Origin: Planococcus halotolerans
GTDB lineage: Bacteria; Bacillota; Bacilli; Bacillales_A; Planococcaceae
DNA: 64,000 nt
NCBI RefSeq assembly: GCF_003289955.1
Contig: NZ_QLZR01000002.1
Span: 124,001-188,000, forward strand
Direction of reading: 5' to 3'
The position numbers and the translations under genes are program-made. Below the pieces are notes generated by a model. The model was not told the origin of the DNA and ran no database searches. It was given only the letters and a program-made list of their open reading frames with translations. This document shows positions 35,558-45,513 of the stretch, piece by piece. The first letter of the stretch is position 1, and the number at the start of each line of letters is the position of its first letter.

Positions 35558-36133
35558 TTACTCTTCTATTTTTACCAGCTGTTCTCTTTCCACGTCAAAG
35601 CCGCCGATGCCATCCGGGTCTTTATTGTATTGAATAATTCCCATGGTTTTCGCTTCAGCTTCAAAAGCGGTAAAATCCTCGTCAGCGACAACCAAAAACA
35701 TGTCTGCATATGCGCGGCCATCACCGATAATGACGTTGCCTTCATAGTTCACCTGATCTGGCAAGCTATCAAAACCGATGTCACTGTCTTCTTTCTTGGC
35801 AAAAAGAAACGCTTCACCTTCTGCCAATTTCGGTATAGAGGAAAGAGCTTCAGTATCTCTGCCATCTTTCACTTCTTGCAGCAATTCCTTTTCCAGCAGA
35901 TATTGTGCAGAGGTTTCGTCCATAATCATCAATCGTTTTCCATCAGTATCCATCAGTTTCACAGAAAGAGAATCTTTTTCAACTTGCCCTTTATGCTCTT
36001 CTTTCAGTGAAGACAAAACTTTTTCTTCGTCCCCGTAAAGAATGATGCCATTCGCTTTATCTAACATATTGCAGCCCGATAACATTATTGCTCCTCCGCA
36101 TAAAGCTGCTAACCATAAAGTAATTTTTTTCAT
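35558..36133 (-). CDS. Lipoprotein of unknown function
   Basis: 191 residues with a signal peptide and lipobox LSGC (Cys21). The mature part is acidic with several short strand patterns (LMIMDETSAQYLLEKELLQEV, GEAFLFAKKEDSDIGFDSLP, ADMFLVVADEDFTAFE). No family recognised. ATG at 36133 has AGGAGAGGATATT. The upstream gap 36134-36312 shows no gene or clear signal beyond AT-rich sequence. Confidence 0.82.
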   Translation of the reverse strand: MKKITLWLAALCGGAIMLSGCNMLDKANGIILYGDEEKVLSSLKEEHKGQVEKDSLSVKLMDTDGKRLMIMDETSAQYLLEKELLQEVKDGRDTEALSSIPKLAEGEAFLFAKKEDSDIGFDSLPDQVNYEGNVIIGDGRAYADMFLVVADEDFTAFEAEAKTMGIIQYNKDPDGIGGFDVEREQLVKIEE

Positions 36134-36312
36134 AATATCCTCTCCTCACATTTTGATTTTGGGATTCATCCAAAGTTATTAAAGCCATCTCTAAGCTGTC
36201 ATTCCTCTTCTTAGTTACTACCTTATTAATTGGGATAATTTAAGTATAGGGTGGATGCCTAAAGGCAGCATTTACTTAAGATGACGTTAATCTTACAGTT
36301 TCGTCATAAACG

Positions 36313-36347
36313 AAAAAAAAGCCGCCCCGATTGTAGCCAGGGCGGCC
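36313..36347 (-). terminator. Terminator of the M32 carboxypeptidase gene
   Basis: On the minus strand GGCCGCCC and GGGGCGGC pair across a loop of about 12 nt and are followed by TTTTTTTT. Confidence 0.85.
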
Positions 36348-36359
36348 TGTGAAACTCTA

Positions 36360-37862
36360 TTAAGCTAATTGATAAACTTTCGAATATTTCTCTTCCAGGT
36401 ATTTCGCCAGATGCTCCGCATTCAGCCCTTCACCCGTCGCTTCTTCCAAAATTTCAAGAGGTTTTTTCATCGATCCGTGCTTATGGACATTTTCAGTAAG
36501 CCAGTTCCGAATCGGTGCAATATCTCCCGCTGCCAGAAGTTCATCGTAATTCGGCAAATCCTTCAGCATGGCATTCTTGAACTGCGCCGCGTACATATAC
36601 CCGAGCGCATAAGATGGAAAGTAACCGAAGCTCGCGCCAGCCCAGTGGACATCCTGCAAAACACCTTCTGCATCGTTTGAAGGACGTATACCGAGGTATT
36701 CCTCATATTTATCATTCCAGAGCTGCGGCAGATCCTTCACTTCCAAATCGCCATTGAACAGACCCTTCTCCAATTCATAACGAATCATGATATGAAGTGC
36801 ATAAGTCAGTTCATCCGCTTCAATTCGGATGAGCGAAGGCTTGGATTCATTGATTGCGCGGATAAACTCTTCCTGCGGCACCTGCCCAAACTGCTCAGGT
36901 GAAAATACTTTCAGAAGTTCATAATTCTTTTCCCAGAATTTCTCACTGCGTCCAACAAAATTCTCGAAAAACAATGATTGAGATTCGTGGATGCCCATAG
37001 ATGCACCTGTCTCCACTAATGTTCCACTCAATTCTTCTCCGATATTCTGTTCATACAGCGCATGGCCACATTCATGGATGGTGCCGAAAACAGCTGTCCG
37101 GAAATCTTTTTCATCATACTTTGTGGTAATCCGCACATCCTGACGGTTGATGCCGATCATGAATGGATGCACCGTTTCGTCCAGCCTGCCAGCTTCAAAG
37201 TCATAGCCCAGCTGTTCAAGGATTTTATCACTGAAACTTTCCTGTGCCTCTTTCGGAAATTGGCGATACAGGAAATCTGTCTTTGGTTTATTGGTTGATT
37301 CAGCAATCTTCTGCACCAGTGGGATGATGCGATTGCGCAATTCGCCAAACACTTCATCCAGAATTTCAGTTGTCATGCCCGGTTCGTATTGGTCCAGCAA
37401 TGTGTTGTAGGCACTGCCATTCTTTTCTCCCCAATAGCCGATCATTTTTTTCGTCGTAGCCACCATTTTTTCAAGATAAGGCTGGAATAAAGAAAAATCG
37501 TCTGTATCTTTGGCTGTTTCCCAGACTGACTCAGCTTTGGATTGCAGAATCACAAATTCCTTGTATTCATCAGCTGGAATCTTTTTGCTTAGATCGTACT
37601 GTTTCCGTGCTTCTTCCACAGACCGCAGCATGACCGGTTCCAGCTCACCTTTTTTTGCTTCCAATGCTGTAATTAAATCTCCGAATTTTTCTGAAGTTGA
37701 CATAATAAAAATATCAGAAGAAATCACGCCGATTGTTTCCGAACGCAAATCCACCCCTTTTTTGGGTGCGCCTGTACGCAGATCCCAATAAAGCAATGAA
37801 ACTGCTTCATTATAAGCGATCAGTTTTTTCATGTGTTCCGTAAATTGCATTTCCAATGACAT
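36360..37862 (-). CDS. ypwA: M32 family metallocarboxypeptidase (YpwA)
   Basis: 500 residues, cytosolic zinc carboxypeptidase of the thermostable carboxypeptidase 1 family. The zinc site is GTIHECGHALYEQ (HExxH), with the downstream family motifs ETGASMGIHESQSLFFENFVGRS (third ligand Glu in the HESQS region), and IRIEADELTYALHIMIRYELE and GIRPSNDAEGVLQDVHW at the C-terminal half. ATG at 37862 follows GGGGG. B. subtilis ypwA is next to ypvA as here. Confidence 0.95.
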   Translation of the reverse strand: MSLEMQFTEHMKKLIAYNEAVSLLYWDLRTGAPKKGVDLRSETIGVISSDIFIMSTSEKFGDLITALEAKKGELEPVMLRSVEEARKQYDLSKKIPADEYKEFVILQSKAESVWETAKDTDDFSLFQPYLEKMVATTKKMIGYWGEKNGSAYNTLLDQYEPGMTTEILDEVFGELRNRIIPLVQKIAESTNKPKTDFLYRQFPKEAQESFSDKILEQLGYDFEAGRLDETVHPFMIGINRQDVRITTKYDEKDFRTAVFGTIHECGHALYEQNIGEELSGTLVETGASMGIHESQSLFFENFVGRSEKFWEKNYELLKVFSPEQFGQVPQEEFIRAINESKPSLIRIEADELTYALHIMIRYELEKGLFNGDLEVKDLPQLWNDKYEEYLGIRPSNDAEGVLQDVHWAGASFGYFPSYALGYMYAAQFKNAMLKDLPNYDELLAAGDIAPIRNWLTENVHKHGSMKKPLEILEEATGEGLNAEHLAKYLEEKYSKVYQLA

Positions 37863-37906
37863 ATATATCCCCCTTTGTCGAATGGGTCTATTATATCATG
37901 AATGGC

Positions 37907-39823
37907 TTACAGTTTTAGAAAATTTTCGGCAGAAACCGGCAGTACTTCCTGCCATAAGTGTTCGAGTGCCAGTTCATCTTCATTCAGCAGCAAGTGGATC
38001 TCGCCGTGGTCTTCCGATGTACGGATCAGCCGTCCGATTCCTTGCTGGATTCTGAGCTGCATAAACGGAAGATCGATTTCTTCAAGCGGATTGGAGCTGA
38101 ATTTGCGTTTTGCTTCGAAAACCGGATCCTGTGGCGGGAATGGCAAGTCGACAATAACAACTTGTGTTAAAGCTTCTTTCGGCAAGTCCAGACCTTCCCA
38201 CAGATGATAAGAACAGAGAACCTGGAATTTCGCTTCCTGGAAGTCTTTCACGACAGTAGACAGTTCGCGGTCTCCTTCAAATTCGATTTTATAGGCGTGG
38301 TCAAGCGGCAGTGATTGCTTGAAATTGTCCATATCCATTTTGGATTTGAATAAAATCAGCGTCTGCTCTCCGCTTGACAGTAAATCGTATGCACGCTGGA
38401 ATTTATGCTGCTGTTCCAGTGGATGTTTCAGCACTTTCATGACGTCTTCATAGTCAAATGGCGATGGCACCGAGAATGACTGGTATTTATCGATTCCCAG
38501 GCTGTCGGATAGATAACTGAAGTCTTTTTTAATTGACAATGTAGCGGATGAGAAAATGATCGGCACTTTGCCGTCGAATAATTTCTCATCAAGAATATCT
38601 GTCACGAGACGAGGCATGATGACAAGTGTTTCAATGTCATCTTTAATTTCCAGCCAGTGCACTGCGTCGCCTTCCTCAGTGAATAAGCCCATAGAAAAGA
38701 TATATTTCTCAAAAAACTCTTCCGCCAAACGCAATTCATATTCGGGAATCGTGAATAATTCACCTTCGAATACAAATTCCTCTAACAACAGATTGATATG
38801 ATTGATCAACCCTTTGCCTAAACTGATCAACGCAGGGTCTCTTTTTATCGCTTTACGGTCTTCGTCGCTTGCCACTATATTTTTCCGCAACAGGCGGAAG
38901 AAATCGTTATGCAGATCAATGGTCTCTTCAATCATATTCAACGTTTTTTCGCGGACATTATCCGCCAGGATACTTTCGGTTACAGCGAGCAGTGTGCTCT
39001 CCTGCACTTCATATGTCAAAGCGCGCTGCGCCGCAAATTCCAGCAGATGCCCTTCGTCAAGCACGATTTGCGAGAATTCCGGCAACAATGGCGTTTGCCC
39101 TTCACGGATGCGGGTTTCTTTTGTCCATAGATGCTCCATCAGGAAATCATGGGAACAGATGACGAGATCCGTCGCTTCCCGGTAATGGTTGCGGTGGATG
39201 GTCTGACCGCATTTATTGCGCAGTTCGCACGCGGCACAGTTCTGGATCGGGTGGTAATTGACCTGCTGCCACTGTTCGTCATTGATCTCCGGAAAACTTG
39301 AGCGTTCCCCGTATGGGTAAGTGTTTTGCATTGAAAACGTTTTGTTTACAAATTCAGGGAGCCTTGATTCTATATCATCCAGAAAGTCCGCTCCGCTTCT
39401 TTTCTTTGCCCCTTCCAGCCGCTGCAGGCACAGGTACTGATCACGGGATTTTGCAAGGCGGACATCCAGGTTCAAATCAAAAAGCTCATCCAACCGGTCG
39501 ATATCGCCGCCTTTTTTAACTAATTGCTCGATCAAAGTTTCATCTGCGCAGGAAATTAATGCCGGTTTTCCTGTATAGCGTGCATATGCAATCGCCGGCA
39601 ATAGATAGGCAAGCGTTTTACCCGTTCCGACTCCCGCTTCGGCAAACATCACAGATTTTTCTTTCAGCGCTTTTTCAATTTGAAAAGCCATAAAGATCTG
39701 TTCATCCCGAAGGTCATAGCCTTTTTCAGGCAATTCGTCGTAGAAAACATCTCCGATCCAGTCATTTAAGGATTCGAAGAACGTTTTGTCTTTGGATAAA
39801 GGAAATGGTATTGGTTGTCTCAT
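37907..39823 (-). CDS. ypvA: DinG/XPD-like ATP-dependent helicase YpvA with Fe-S cysteines
   Basis: 638 residues, superfamily 2 helicase. Walker A EAGVGTGKTLAYLLPA, DEGH box in IVLDEGHLLEFAAQRAL, and the C-terminal QGIGRLIRTSEDHG (motif VI). Four cysteines placed as in XPD-type 4Fe-4S domains: one in QYLCLQRL (about residue 131) and three in NCAACELRNKCGQ (about 195-203). No exonuclease domain is present, unlike dinG at 54873. Probably unwinds damaged or structured DNA. ATG at 39823 follows GAGGAGCG. Confidence 0.93.
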   Translation of the reverse strand: MRQPIPFPLSKDKTFFESLNDWIGDVFYDELPEKGYDLRDEQIFMAFQIEKALKEKSVMFAEAGVGTGKTLAYLLPAIAYARYTGKPALISCADETLIEQLVKKGGDIDRLDELFDLNLDVRLAKSRDQYLCLQRLEGAKKRSGADFLDDIESRLPEFVNKTFSMQNTYPYGERSSFPEINDEQWQQVNYHPIQNCAACELRNKCGQTIHRNHYREATDLVICSHDFLMEHLWTKETRIREGQTPLLPEFSQIVLDEGHLLEFAAQRALTYEVQESTLLAVTESILADNVREKTLNMIEETIDLHNDFFRLLRKNIVASDEDRKAIKRDPALISLGKGLINHINLLLEEFVFEGELFTIPEYELRLAEEFFEKYIFSMGLFTEEGDAVHWLEIKDDIETLVIMPRLVTDILDEKLFDGKVPIIFSSATLSIKKDFSYLSDSLGIDKYQSFSVPSPFDYEDVMKVLKHPLEQQHKFQRAYDLLSSGEQTLILFKSKMDMDNFKQSLPLDHAYKIEFEGDRELSTVVKDFQEAKFQVLCSYHLWEGLDLPKEALTQVVIVDLPFPPQDPVFEAKRKFSSNPLEEIDLPFMQLRIQQGIGRLIRTSEDHGEIHLLLNEDELALEHLWQEVLPVSAENFLKL

Positions 39824-39876
39824 AAACGCTCCTCACAGAGAAACGGAAGAGCCGATGCCCTTCCGTTCCATCAATT

Positions 39877-41010
39877 TTATTTTTTCGGACGTTCTCCCCA
39901 GAATTGGAAAAGATCTGTTCGTATAAAGCCGTTGAATAATTTTCTTTTTTTCGTCGCTGGCTGGCCATAAAGTGTTTCGAATCTTGCCATTGAAGACAGG
40001 ATGTAAACAGACCAAGTAGGATGTTTTGAAAATACTCTTCCCATATCCTGTATCATCTCTTCAATAATTTCAATTTCACCGATTCGTTCACCGTAAGGAG
40101 GGTTGCCGACTACAACACCATTTTCTTCTGTCGTTTTAAAATCTTTGACCTGGCGTTGTTCAAATTGGATAATATCAGCAAATCCTGCTTCAAGCGCATT
40201 CTGCTCAGCAATTTTTACCATCCGGTGATCAATGTCGGTTCCCAGAATATTTAACGGCTGATCATAATTCGCCATCTCTTCTGCCTGTTCCCGAACTTCA
40301 TTCCAGATATCTTCACCGATCCATGGCCATTTTTCGCTGTCAAATTCCCGGTTATAGCCCGGTGCAATGTTTTGGCCGATCATTGCGGCTTCGATGACAA
40401 TTGTTCCTGAACCACAGAATGGATCGACAAAAGGGCGATCCGGCGTCCAGCGTGATAACTTCACCAAAGCTGCTGCAAGTGTTTCCTTGAGTGGCGCTTC
40501 CCCCTGGTCGACACGGTAGCCGCGTTTATGCAAGCCGGCGCCGCTCGTATCGATGGACAATTGCACTTTATCTTTTAAGATGGATACTTCGATTTTAAAG
40601 CGTGGACCCGATTCATCCAGGAAGGAGTTGCGGTGGTAAGCTTTTTTCAAACGTTCGACAATCGCTTTTTTGACGATGGACTGGCAATTCGGCACTGAGT
40701 GCAGGGTCGATTTCACTGATTTTCCCTGTACCGGAAATTCTGCATCCACTGGAAGGAATTTTTCCCACTCAATTTCCTTGGTCTTTTCGAATAACTCATC
40801 GAACGTAAAGGCATTGAATTCGCCTGCGATAATTTTCACACGATCTGCAGTGCGCAGCCAAAGATTCGTTTTGGCAATATCCCGCTCGTCTCCTTCGAAG
40901 AAAACTTTGCCGTTTTCAGTTTGGGTTTCGTAACCCATGTCTTTCACTTCACTGGCGACAATGGACTCAAGGCCCATTGCAGCAGTCGCTAACAATTTAT
41001 ATGTAGCCAT
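39877..41010 (-). CDS. ypsC: THUMP-domain rRNA guanine methyltransferase (YpsC, RlmL/RlmK-like)
   Basis: 377 residues. N-terminal ferredoxin-like/THUMP RNA-binding part (residues 1-160; YKLLATAAMGLESIVASEVKDMGYETQ), then an N2-guanine methyltransferase core: VDPFCGSGTIVIEAAMIGQNIAPG (motif I), GTDIDHRMVKIA and the catalytic NPPYGERIG. This matches the RlmL N-terminal half, which makes m2G2445 in 23S rRNA; the Firmicute single-domain protein probably does the same. It lies between ypvA and rnpB, as in B. subtilis. Confidence 0.94.
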   Translation of the reverse strand: MATYKLLATAAMGLESIVASEVKDMGYETQTENGKVFFEGDERDIAKTNLWLRTADRVKIIAGEFNAFTFDELFEKTKEIEWEKFLPVDAEFPVQGKSVKSTLHSVPNCQSIVKKAIVERLKKAYHRNSFLDESGPRFKIEVSILKDKVQLSIDTSGAGLHKRGYRVDQGEAPLKETLAAALVKLSRWTPDRPFVDPFCGSGTIVIEAAMIGQNIAPGYNREFDSEKWPWIGEDIWNEVREQAEEMANYDQPLNILGTDIDHRMVKIAEQNALEAGFADIIQFEQRQVKDFKTTEENGVVVGNPPYGERIGEIEIIEEMIQDMGRVFSKHPTWSVYILSSMARFETLYGQPATKKRKLFNGFIRTDLFQFWGERPKK

Positions 41011-41133
41011 ACTTACACCCTTTCCTGTTGACTGTAGTTCCTGTTCTTTAATGAAAAAACTATTTATGCGATTCTTATATTAGAGCAACTGACTATTCAA
41101 TGCCAGCGCTTCTTTCACTATCTATAATCATGA

Positions 41134-41164
41134 AGAAAAGCTCTCCCTGGGGAGAGCTTTTTTA
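41134..41164 (-). terminator. Terminator of rnpB
   Basis: On the minus strand GCTCTCCC and GGGAGAGC pair tightly, with A-run before and TTTTC after; it lies just past the RNase P RNA 3' end. Confidence 0.85.
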
Positions 41165-41176
41165 AATTGCAATTTA

Positions 41177-41578
41177 AGACCATCAGAAATTCTATAAGCC
41201 ATGTTTTGTTTTCCACGTACTCAAACGGCTCTCGCCTTGTACACTTGGAAGGCAACCATCTATCTGCAGGACTGCTCCTGCCTTTTCCTCAGTTCAATTC
41301 CTTTGGAAAAGTGCCCCTACCATAGTTTGGGTTTCTCACTCGCGGGGTTTACCTCGTTCCACCTGCATAATTTCTTATGCAGCTCCGTCACTGTGGCACT
41401 TTCAGGGTATTTCGACCATATCCGAAGACTTAGGTGTTCTACCCGCCGTCAACTGCAAAAGCAGCTGCCTTAGCTTATTGTTTCGCTAAGCGCGATCACT
41501 ACGGCCATCTCAGGTCCGTGCGAGCATGGACTTTCCTCTCCGGCCGGTAGCCGGAGCGATTGCCAGAATTCTAATGGC
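41177..41578 (-). ncRNA. rnpB: RNase P RNA, type B (rnpB)
   Basis: About 400 nt. On the minus strand the conserved blocks are present in order: GAGGAAAGTCCATGCTCGCA (CR-I), GTGCCACAGTGACG, the GAAACCC and TAGGGG segments, and GAGTACGTGG..ACAAAACATGGCTTAT near the 3' end. The 5' segment AGAATTCTGG pairs with the 3' AGAATTTCTG to close P1. Ribozyme that trims the 5' leader of tRNA precursors. Location between ypsC and gpsB agrees with B. subtilis. The plus-strand frame at 41201-41473 is a shadow. End positions are good to a few bases. Confidence 0.97.
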
Positions 41579-41584
41579 TACATA

Positions 41585-41613
41585 AGTATACTGCATTTGC
41601 TCCAATAAAACAA
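41585..41613 (-). promoter_or_regulatory. Sigma-A promoter of rnpB
   Basis: On the minus strand TTGTTT (41608-41613), 17-nt spacer, TATACT (41585-41590). The predicted start near 41578 coincides with the RNase P RNA 5' end. Confidence 0.85.
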
Positions 41614-41619
41614 AGAGTA

Positions 41620-41913
41620 TTACTCGTTGTTCAATTTATTGCCGAAAACATGGTTTTCCAGATGGGAAAGCCTGCGCAATATATCAAAATTCGTCGTTCC
41701 CGGTGCAGGAGTGGCCTGCTTGCGGGGAGCGTCTTCCAATTCAGCGCGCAAACGCTTGTTTTCATTCATCAATTGATCGATTTTCTTGTTGAATGCTTCA
41801 TAATCCTGAATGATATCATCCAGGAAGTGATCAACCTCATCCTGGTTATAACCACGCATACCTGTTTTAAAATCTTTTTCTAAAATATCTTTAGCTGTGA
41901 ATTTATTGTCCAT
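41620..41913 (-). CDS. gpsB: Cell division regulator GpsB
   Basis: 97 residues. N-terminal DivIVA-like domain ([35 protein letters not shown]) and coiled coil to about residue 60, a Pro/Thr linker, and a short C-terminal helix ([17 protein letters not shown]). It docks penicillin-binding proteins such as PBP1 (ponA lies 5 kb away) to the divisome and elongation sites. ATG at 41913 after GGAAGGACGATTAAA. An extended -10 (TGATATACT, TATACT at 41949-41954) is the likely promoter. Confidence 0.96.
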   Translation of the reverse strand: MDNKFTAKDILEKDFKTGMRGYNQDEVDHFLDDIIQDYEAFNKKIDQLMNENKRLRAELEDAPRKQATPAPGTTNFDILRRLSHLENHVFGNKLNNE

Positions 41914-41948
41914 TTTAATCGTCCTTCCATAAAAGACTGCTTATGTTC

Positions 41949-41957
41949 AGTATATCA
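41949..41957 (-). promoter_or_regulatory. Candidate extended -10 promoter of gpsB
   Basis: On the minus strand TGATATACT, 36 nt before the gpsB start, with no good -35 element. Confidence 0.5.
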
Positions 41958-41976
41958 TAAGCATTATTTTTGTGTT

Positions 41977-43236
41977 TTAAAACTTCTTATTTGAAGGACG
42001 GTTTTTTTGTTTCTTCAATTCAAGCCTAATGAGCCTTTTATCGAGATCACGGACAAGCGATTTTCTGATTTCCAGTTGTCCACTGGCTTCTTTTGCAAAA
42101 CCTGCCATAATCAAAGCCTTTTCATAATCTTTGATTTGATGTTCATATAATTTAGCTGCATGTATCCAGGCTTCCACTTCTACAGGCCCTCTCAGATTCG
42201 GGGCAGCTTCTGTAAACAGCTTTACAGCTTCTTCGTATTGGCCGCTGCGTTTTCGCTGTATCGCCAGGAAATAACGGGCAAGTGCCGAAGAAGCACCCCG
42301 TTCAGCTGTAACATGTTCAAGATAGGCAGCGCTTTGGTCAAATTGTTTCAGATCAGCATACCATTTTCCGATATTCGTGTAGGCGCCGAATGTTTCAGAT
42401 TCAAGATCTTCCATCAAAAGGTCTGATGAAAGAACATAAAGGGATACGAGTGAAAGAATATCCAGCTCATTATGATACAGTACTTTATCGAGAGCTTCCG
42501 GGTAGCCGCTTTTCACCGCATCGAGATAGATGGCCGGTATCAGAAATCCAGGCACGTCGCCTTCCCTCCTGAAACCAAGCTTTTCTTCTTCGATGGTGCT
42601 CAGCTTCATTCGTGACAATTCGTTTTTCCATATCCTTTTTGTCCCGTGGAAGAGGTCAATCTGCCGGAGCGGCTTCAGTTTCGGCAAAATATTCCGATGC
42701 ATCGTCCATCTAGAGGTCAGCTGAGGCCAATCAAAACTTTTTCCATTATAAGAAAAGATGATTGGGTCTTCCGACCGCCACAGATCCGTTTCGTACAGAA
42801 AAGCGGCTTCATTGGAAGGGTCCGGCATAATATACTGGACCATTTCAAATCCTTCGTCCGTACGCTCCAATAATCCCACAAGAAATATATAAGCTCCTGT
42901 GCCGCTGAGGCCAGTCGTTTCTGTATCAAAAAACAAGATGCGTTCTTCTTTCTTCAACTTGAAAGGATGATCGAATTCTGCTTCTTCCCATGCAGACAAC
43001 ACCCGGTCGAGTTCATTCAACATAATATTTCCATGACGCGTCTCAAACGGATAGCGGATTATTTTTTTAAAAATGAAACCAAATTCGTTTTCCACCAGTT
43101 CAAGGCCGATCTCCTGCCATCTGCCTTCGTGCAACGGCCGTTGCTTCCCCTGTTTCTGCGCTTTTGGTTTCGACTTGGCACCTGCGTCTTTTTTCAGCAT
43201 GCCTTTCATTTGCAGCAGTTTATTTTCAAACGACAT
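41977..43236 (-). CDS. mrfB: DEDD exonuclease MrfB (YprB)
   Basis: 419 residues. N-terminal 90 residues variable and basic, then an RNase H-like exonuclease core: Asp and Glu in FFDTETTGLSGTGAYIF (about residue 102), NGKSFDWPQL and NELDILSL supply the remaining acidic residues. The C-terminal 130 residues carry TPR-like helices (FGAYTNIGKWYADLKQFDQSAAYLEH, RSGQYEEAVKLFTEAA). In B. subtilis YprB was named MrfB, which acts with MrfA in a mitomycin C-specific repair route independent of UvrABC. ATG at 43236, 6 nt after mrfA. Confidence 0.93.
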   Translation of the reverse strand: MSFENKLLQMKGMLKKDAGAKSKPKAQKQGKQRPLHEGRWQEIGLELVENEFGFIFKKIIRYPFETRHGNIMLNELDRVLSAWEEAEFDHPFKLKKEERILFFDTETTGLSGTGAYIFLVGLLERTDEGFEMVQYIMPDPSNEAAFLYETDLWRSEDPIIFSYNGKSFDWPQLTSRWTMHRNILPKLKPLRQIDLFHGTKRIWKNELSRMKLSTIEEEKLGFRREGDVPGFLIPAIYLDAVKSGYPEALDKVLYHNELDILSLVSLYVLSSDLLMEDLESETFGAYTNIGKWYADLKQFDQSAAYLEHVTAERGASSALARYFLAIQRKRSGQYEEAVKLFTEAAPNLRGPVEVEAWIHAAKLYEHQIKDYEKALIMAGFAKEASGQLEIRKSLVRDLDKRLIRLELKKQKNRPSNKKF

Positions 43237-43242
43237 CGGCTA

Positions 43243-45513
43243 TCACCTCTCTTCGCGAAGCTCGTCGAGTAATCTGATGACATTTTCTTTCATATTGACC
43301 ATGGCGTCCTGCGCACCAATGCACGATGGGCAGCCATCCAGACACGGGCACTCAGCTACATGGCTTCTTGCCTTATCAAGCAGCGGCAGCCACATATCAT
43401 AAATCCGTTCACTGATGCCGATGCCTCCCGGATATGAATCATGGATAAAGAACGATGGCAGATCGTTATGCGGCGATTTCACCTGTGGCACCACATGAAC
43501 GTCGCGGCGATCACAGGATACGAATATCGGGATAAATGATTCGATGGCGTATGCCGCACCGGTCATCATATCCGATAACTCCGAATCCGAAAATCCGTCC
43601 GGCTTGCTGAAACTCAGCCACGTGGAAGAAGTATGAAGCTCCTCGGCCGGCAATGAAATAGGACCGGACCCGATATTGTCATGCGAATCAAATCTGATTT
43701 TCTTGAAAATGGTCGGCATCGCCAATACCGCAATATCGCCGTAAAAAACTTCTGACCTTTGCATATCTTTTGTTTTGTCTTCACTCATCACTTTTAACTC
43801 GACTGCCAGATTGGCATCTGTGAAATAATCCACATCAACTTCCCTGACATAAGCTTTCTTTTCTTCCCAATCCAGGATTTCAACTTGGAACTGTGTTCCC
43901 TGGTGAAGATAGATCGCTTCTTCGTGCAATAATGTCAATGCGCTGAAGCGGTCCATTTCCCCTATCACCCGGGTATCAGACGGAACCGACTGGTCAATGA
44001 TGACGACATTTTCCTGTGAAGCTGACCGCAATGAAATATCATGTGCCGGAAAACGGTCGCTCATCCAATGCCAGCGATCGGAAGTACGTACCAGTACGCC
44101 CTGTTCCTGCAAATACTCAAGCAATTCCTGCACCTCGAATTCGCCATACATTTCATCTGACGAAAAAGGCAATTCGAATGAAGCACATTTCAAATGGTCC
44201 ATTAAAATAATGATATTCTCCGGGTGGATTCTCGCTTCTTCCGGTGATTGATCCAGCAGATAGGAAGGGTTGTTGATGATGTATTGATCCAGTGCTGTCG
44301 ACTGTGCGACATAGACAACCAAAGATTCATCCTGGCGTCTTCCGGCGCGTCCGGCCTGTTGCCATGCGCTGGCGATATTCCCGGGATAGCCCGTCATGAT
44401 GCAAGCCTGCAGTTGTCCGATATCAACGCCAAGTTCAAGGGCGTTTGTCGAAACGACACATTGAATCGAACCGTCCCGCAGACCTTTCTCGATTGCCCGC
44501 CGTTCGGTCGGCAAATAGCCGCCTCGGTAGCCTTTAATGGATTCATCCTGAAGCTTCATCTTGGTGATTGCCTGAAGATATGTGACAAGCATCTCGACTC
44601 TGACCCGGCTTTTGGCAAATACGATTGTCTGTATCCCTTGTTTAATCAGCAGCGTCGCCAAATCGCGCACTTCAAGCACCGCACTTCTTCTGACACCGAA
44701 AGTCGGATGGATGATTGGAGGGTTGTAAAATACGATATGTTTCTTGCCGGAAGGTGCTCCGTTCTGGTCGATCAACGCGTGTTCTTCATTGGTCAGCGCT
44801 TCAGCCAATTCCTTGGGATTTGCAATCGTCGCGGATGTGCAGATGAACACCGGATTGCTGCCGTAAAATTCGCAGATCCGTTTAAGGCGTCTGATAACAT
44901 GCGAGACATGGGTGCCGAAAACACCTTTATAGGTGTGCAACTCATCAATGACGATGTAATGCAGATTTTCAAACAAAGACACCCATTTTGTATGATGCGG
45001 CAAAATGGCGGAATGCAGCATATCCGGGTTGGTCATGACGATTTGCCCCGCTTTCCGGACTTTCGTTCTGATGGCCGGAGAAGTGTCGCCGTCATACGTA
45101 TAGGATAAAATCTCTTTTTCCGTTTTTTCTATCAGATCGTGAAGATCACTTTTCTGATCCTGTGCCAGGGCTTTTGTCGGAAACAGATAAAGTGCCCTGG
45201 CTCCTGGATCGTTCAGGATTTTATGAAGTACCGGAAGATGATAGCAATAGGACTTTCCGGAAGCTGTCGGCGTGACAGCTGTATAGGATCTGCCTTCCTG
45301 GGCCAGATCAAAGGCTTCGCGCTGGTGCGTATACAATTGTTCAATGCCTTTTTTTCTGAGTGCCGCTTTCAGGCTGTCGTGCATCTCTACCGGAAAATCA
45401 GCGTATCTTGCCGGTTTTTCTTCCTTCGTATGCCAATGGACAATCCGCTCCATCATATCCGGTTCTGTTTTCCATTCATCCATCAATTGAGGCAATGTTT
45501 TCTTTCTGATCAT
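43243..45513 (-). CDS. mrfA: DEAD/DEAH-box helicase MrfA (YprA)
   Basis: 756 residues. Walker A TPTASGKSYCYHLP, DELH box in VIDELHTYKGVFG (about residue 188), motif III SAT, motif VI QQAGRAGRR. The C-terminal MrfA Zn-binding (DUF1998) domain ends with four cysteines in CPCLDGCPSC (about 727-736). Known in B. subtilis as mitomycin repair factor A, a 3'-5' helicase that with MrfB removes mitomycin adducts. Start overlaps the yppE stop by 4 nt (ATGA). Confidence 0.95.
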   Translation of the reverse strand: MIRKKTLPQLMDEWKTEPDMMERIVHWHTKEEKPARYADFPVEMHDSLKAALRKKGIEQLYTHQREAFDLAQEGRSYTAVTPTASGKSYCYHLPVLHKILNDPGARALYLFPTKALAQDQKSDLHDLIEKTEKEILSYTYDGDTSPAIRTKVRKAGQIVMTNPDMLHSAILPHHTKWVSLFENLHYIVIDELHTYKGVFGTHVSHVIRRLKRICEFYGSNPVFICTSATIANPKELAEALTNEEHALIDQNGAPSGKKHIVFYNPPIIHPTFGVRRSAVLEVRDLATLLIKQGIQTIVFAKSRVRVEMLVTYLQAITKMKLQDESIKGYRGGYLPTERRAIEKGLRDGSIQCVVSTNALELGVDIGQLQACIMTGYPGNIASAWQQAGRAGRRQDESLVVYVAQSTALDQYIINNPSYLLDQSPEEARIHPENIIILMDHLKCASFELPFSSDEMYGEFEVQELLEYLQEQGVLVRTSDRWHWMSDRFPAHDISLRSASQENVVIIDQSVPSDTRVIGEMDRFSALTLLHEEAIYLHQGTQFQVEILDWEEKKAYVREVDVDYFTDANLAVELKVMSEDKTKDMQRSEVFYGDIAVLAMPTIFKKIRFDSHDNIGSGPISLPAEELHTSSTWLSFSKPDGFSDSELSDMMTGAAYAIESFIPIFVSCDRRDVHVVPQVKSPHNDLPSFFIHDSYPGGIGISERIYDMWLPLLDKARSHVAECPCLDGCPSCIGAQDAMVNMKENVIRLLDELREER

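Noticed and set aside
39833-40015. Short minus-strand frames at the 3' end of ypsC
   Set aside because: They overlap the end of ypsC in other frames, without ribosome sites, and end in the ypsC-ypvA spacer.
41201-41473. 90-codon plus-strand frame
   Set aside because: Complementary to the RNase P RNA gene; the structural RNA explains the conservation.
44248-45108. 286-codon plus-strand open frame opposite mrfA
   Set aside because: Lies entirely antisense to the conserved helicase MrfA, lacks a ribosome site, and its translation shows no family pattern; a shadow frame.
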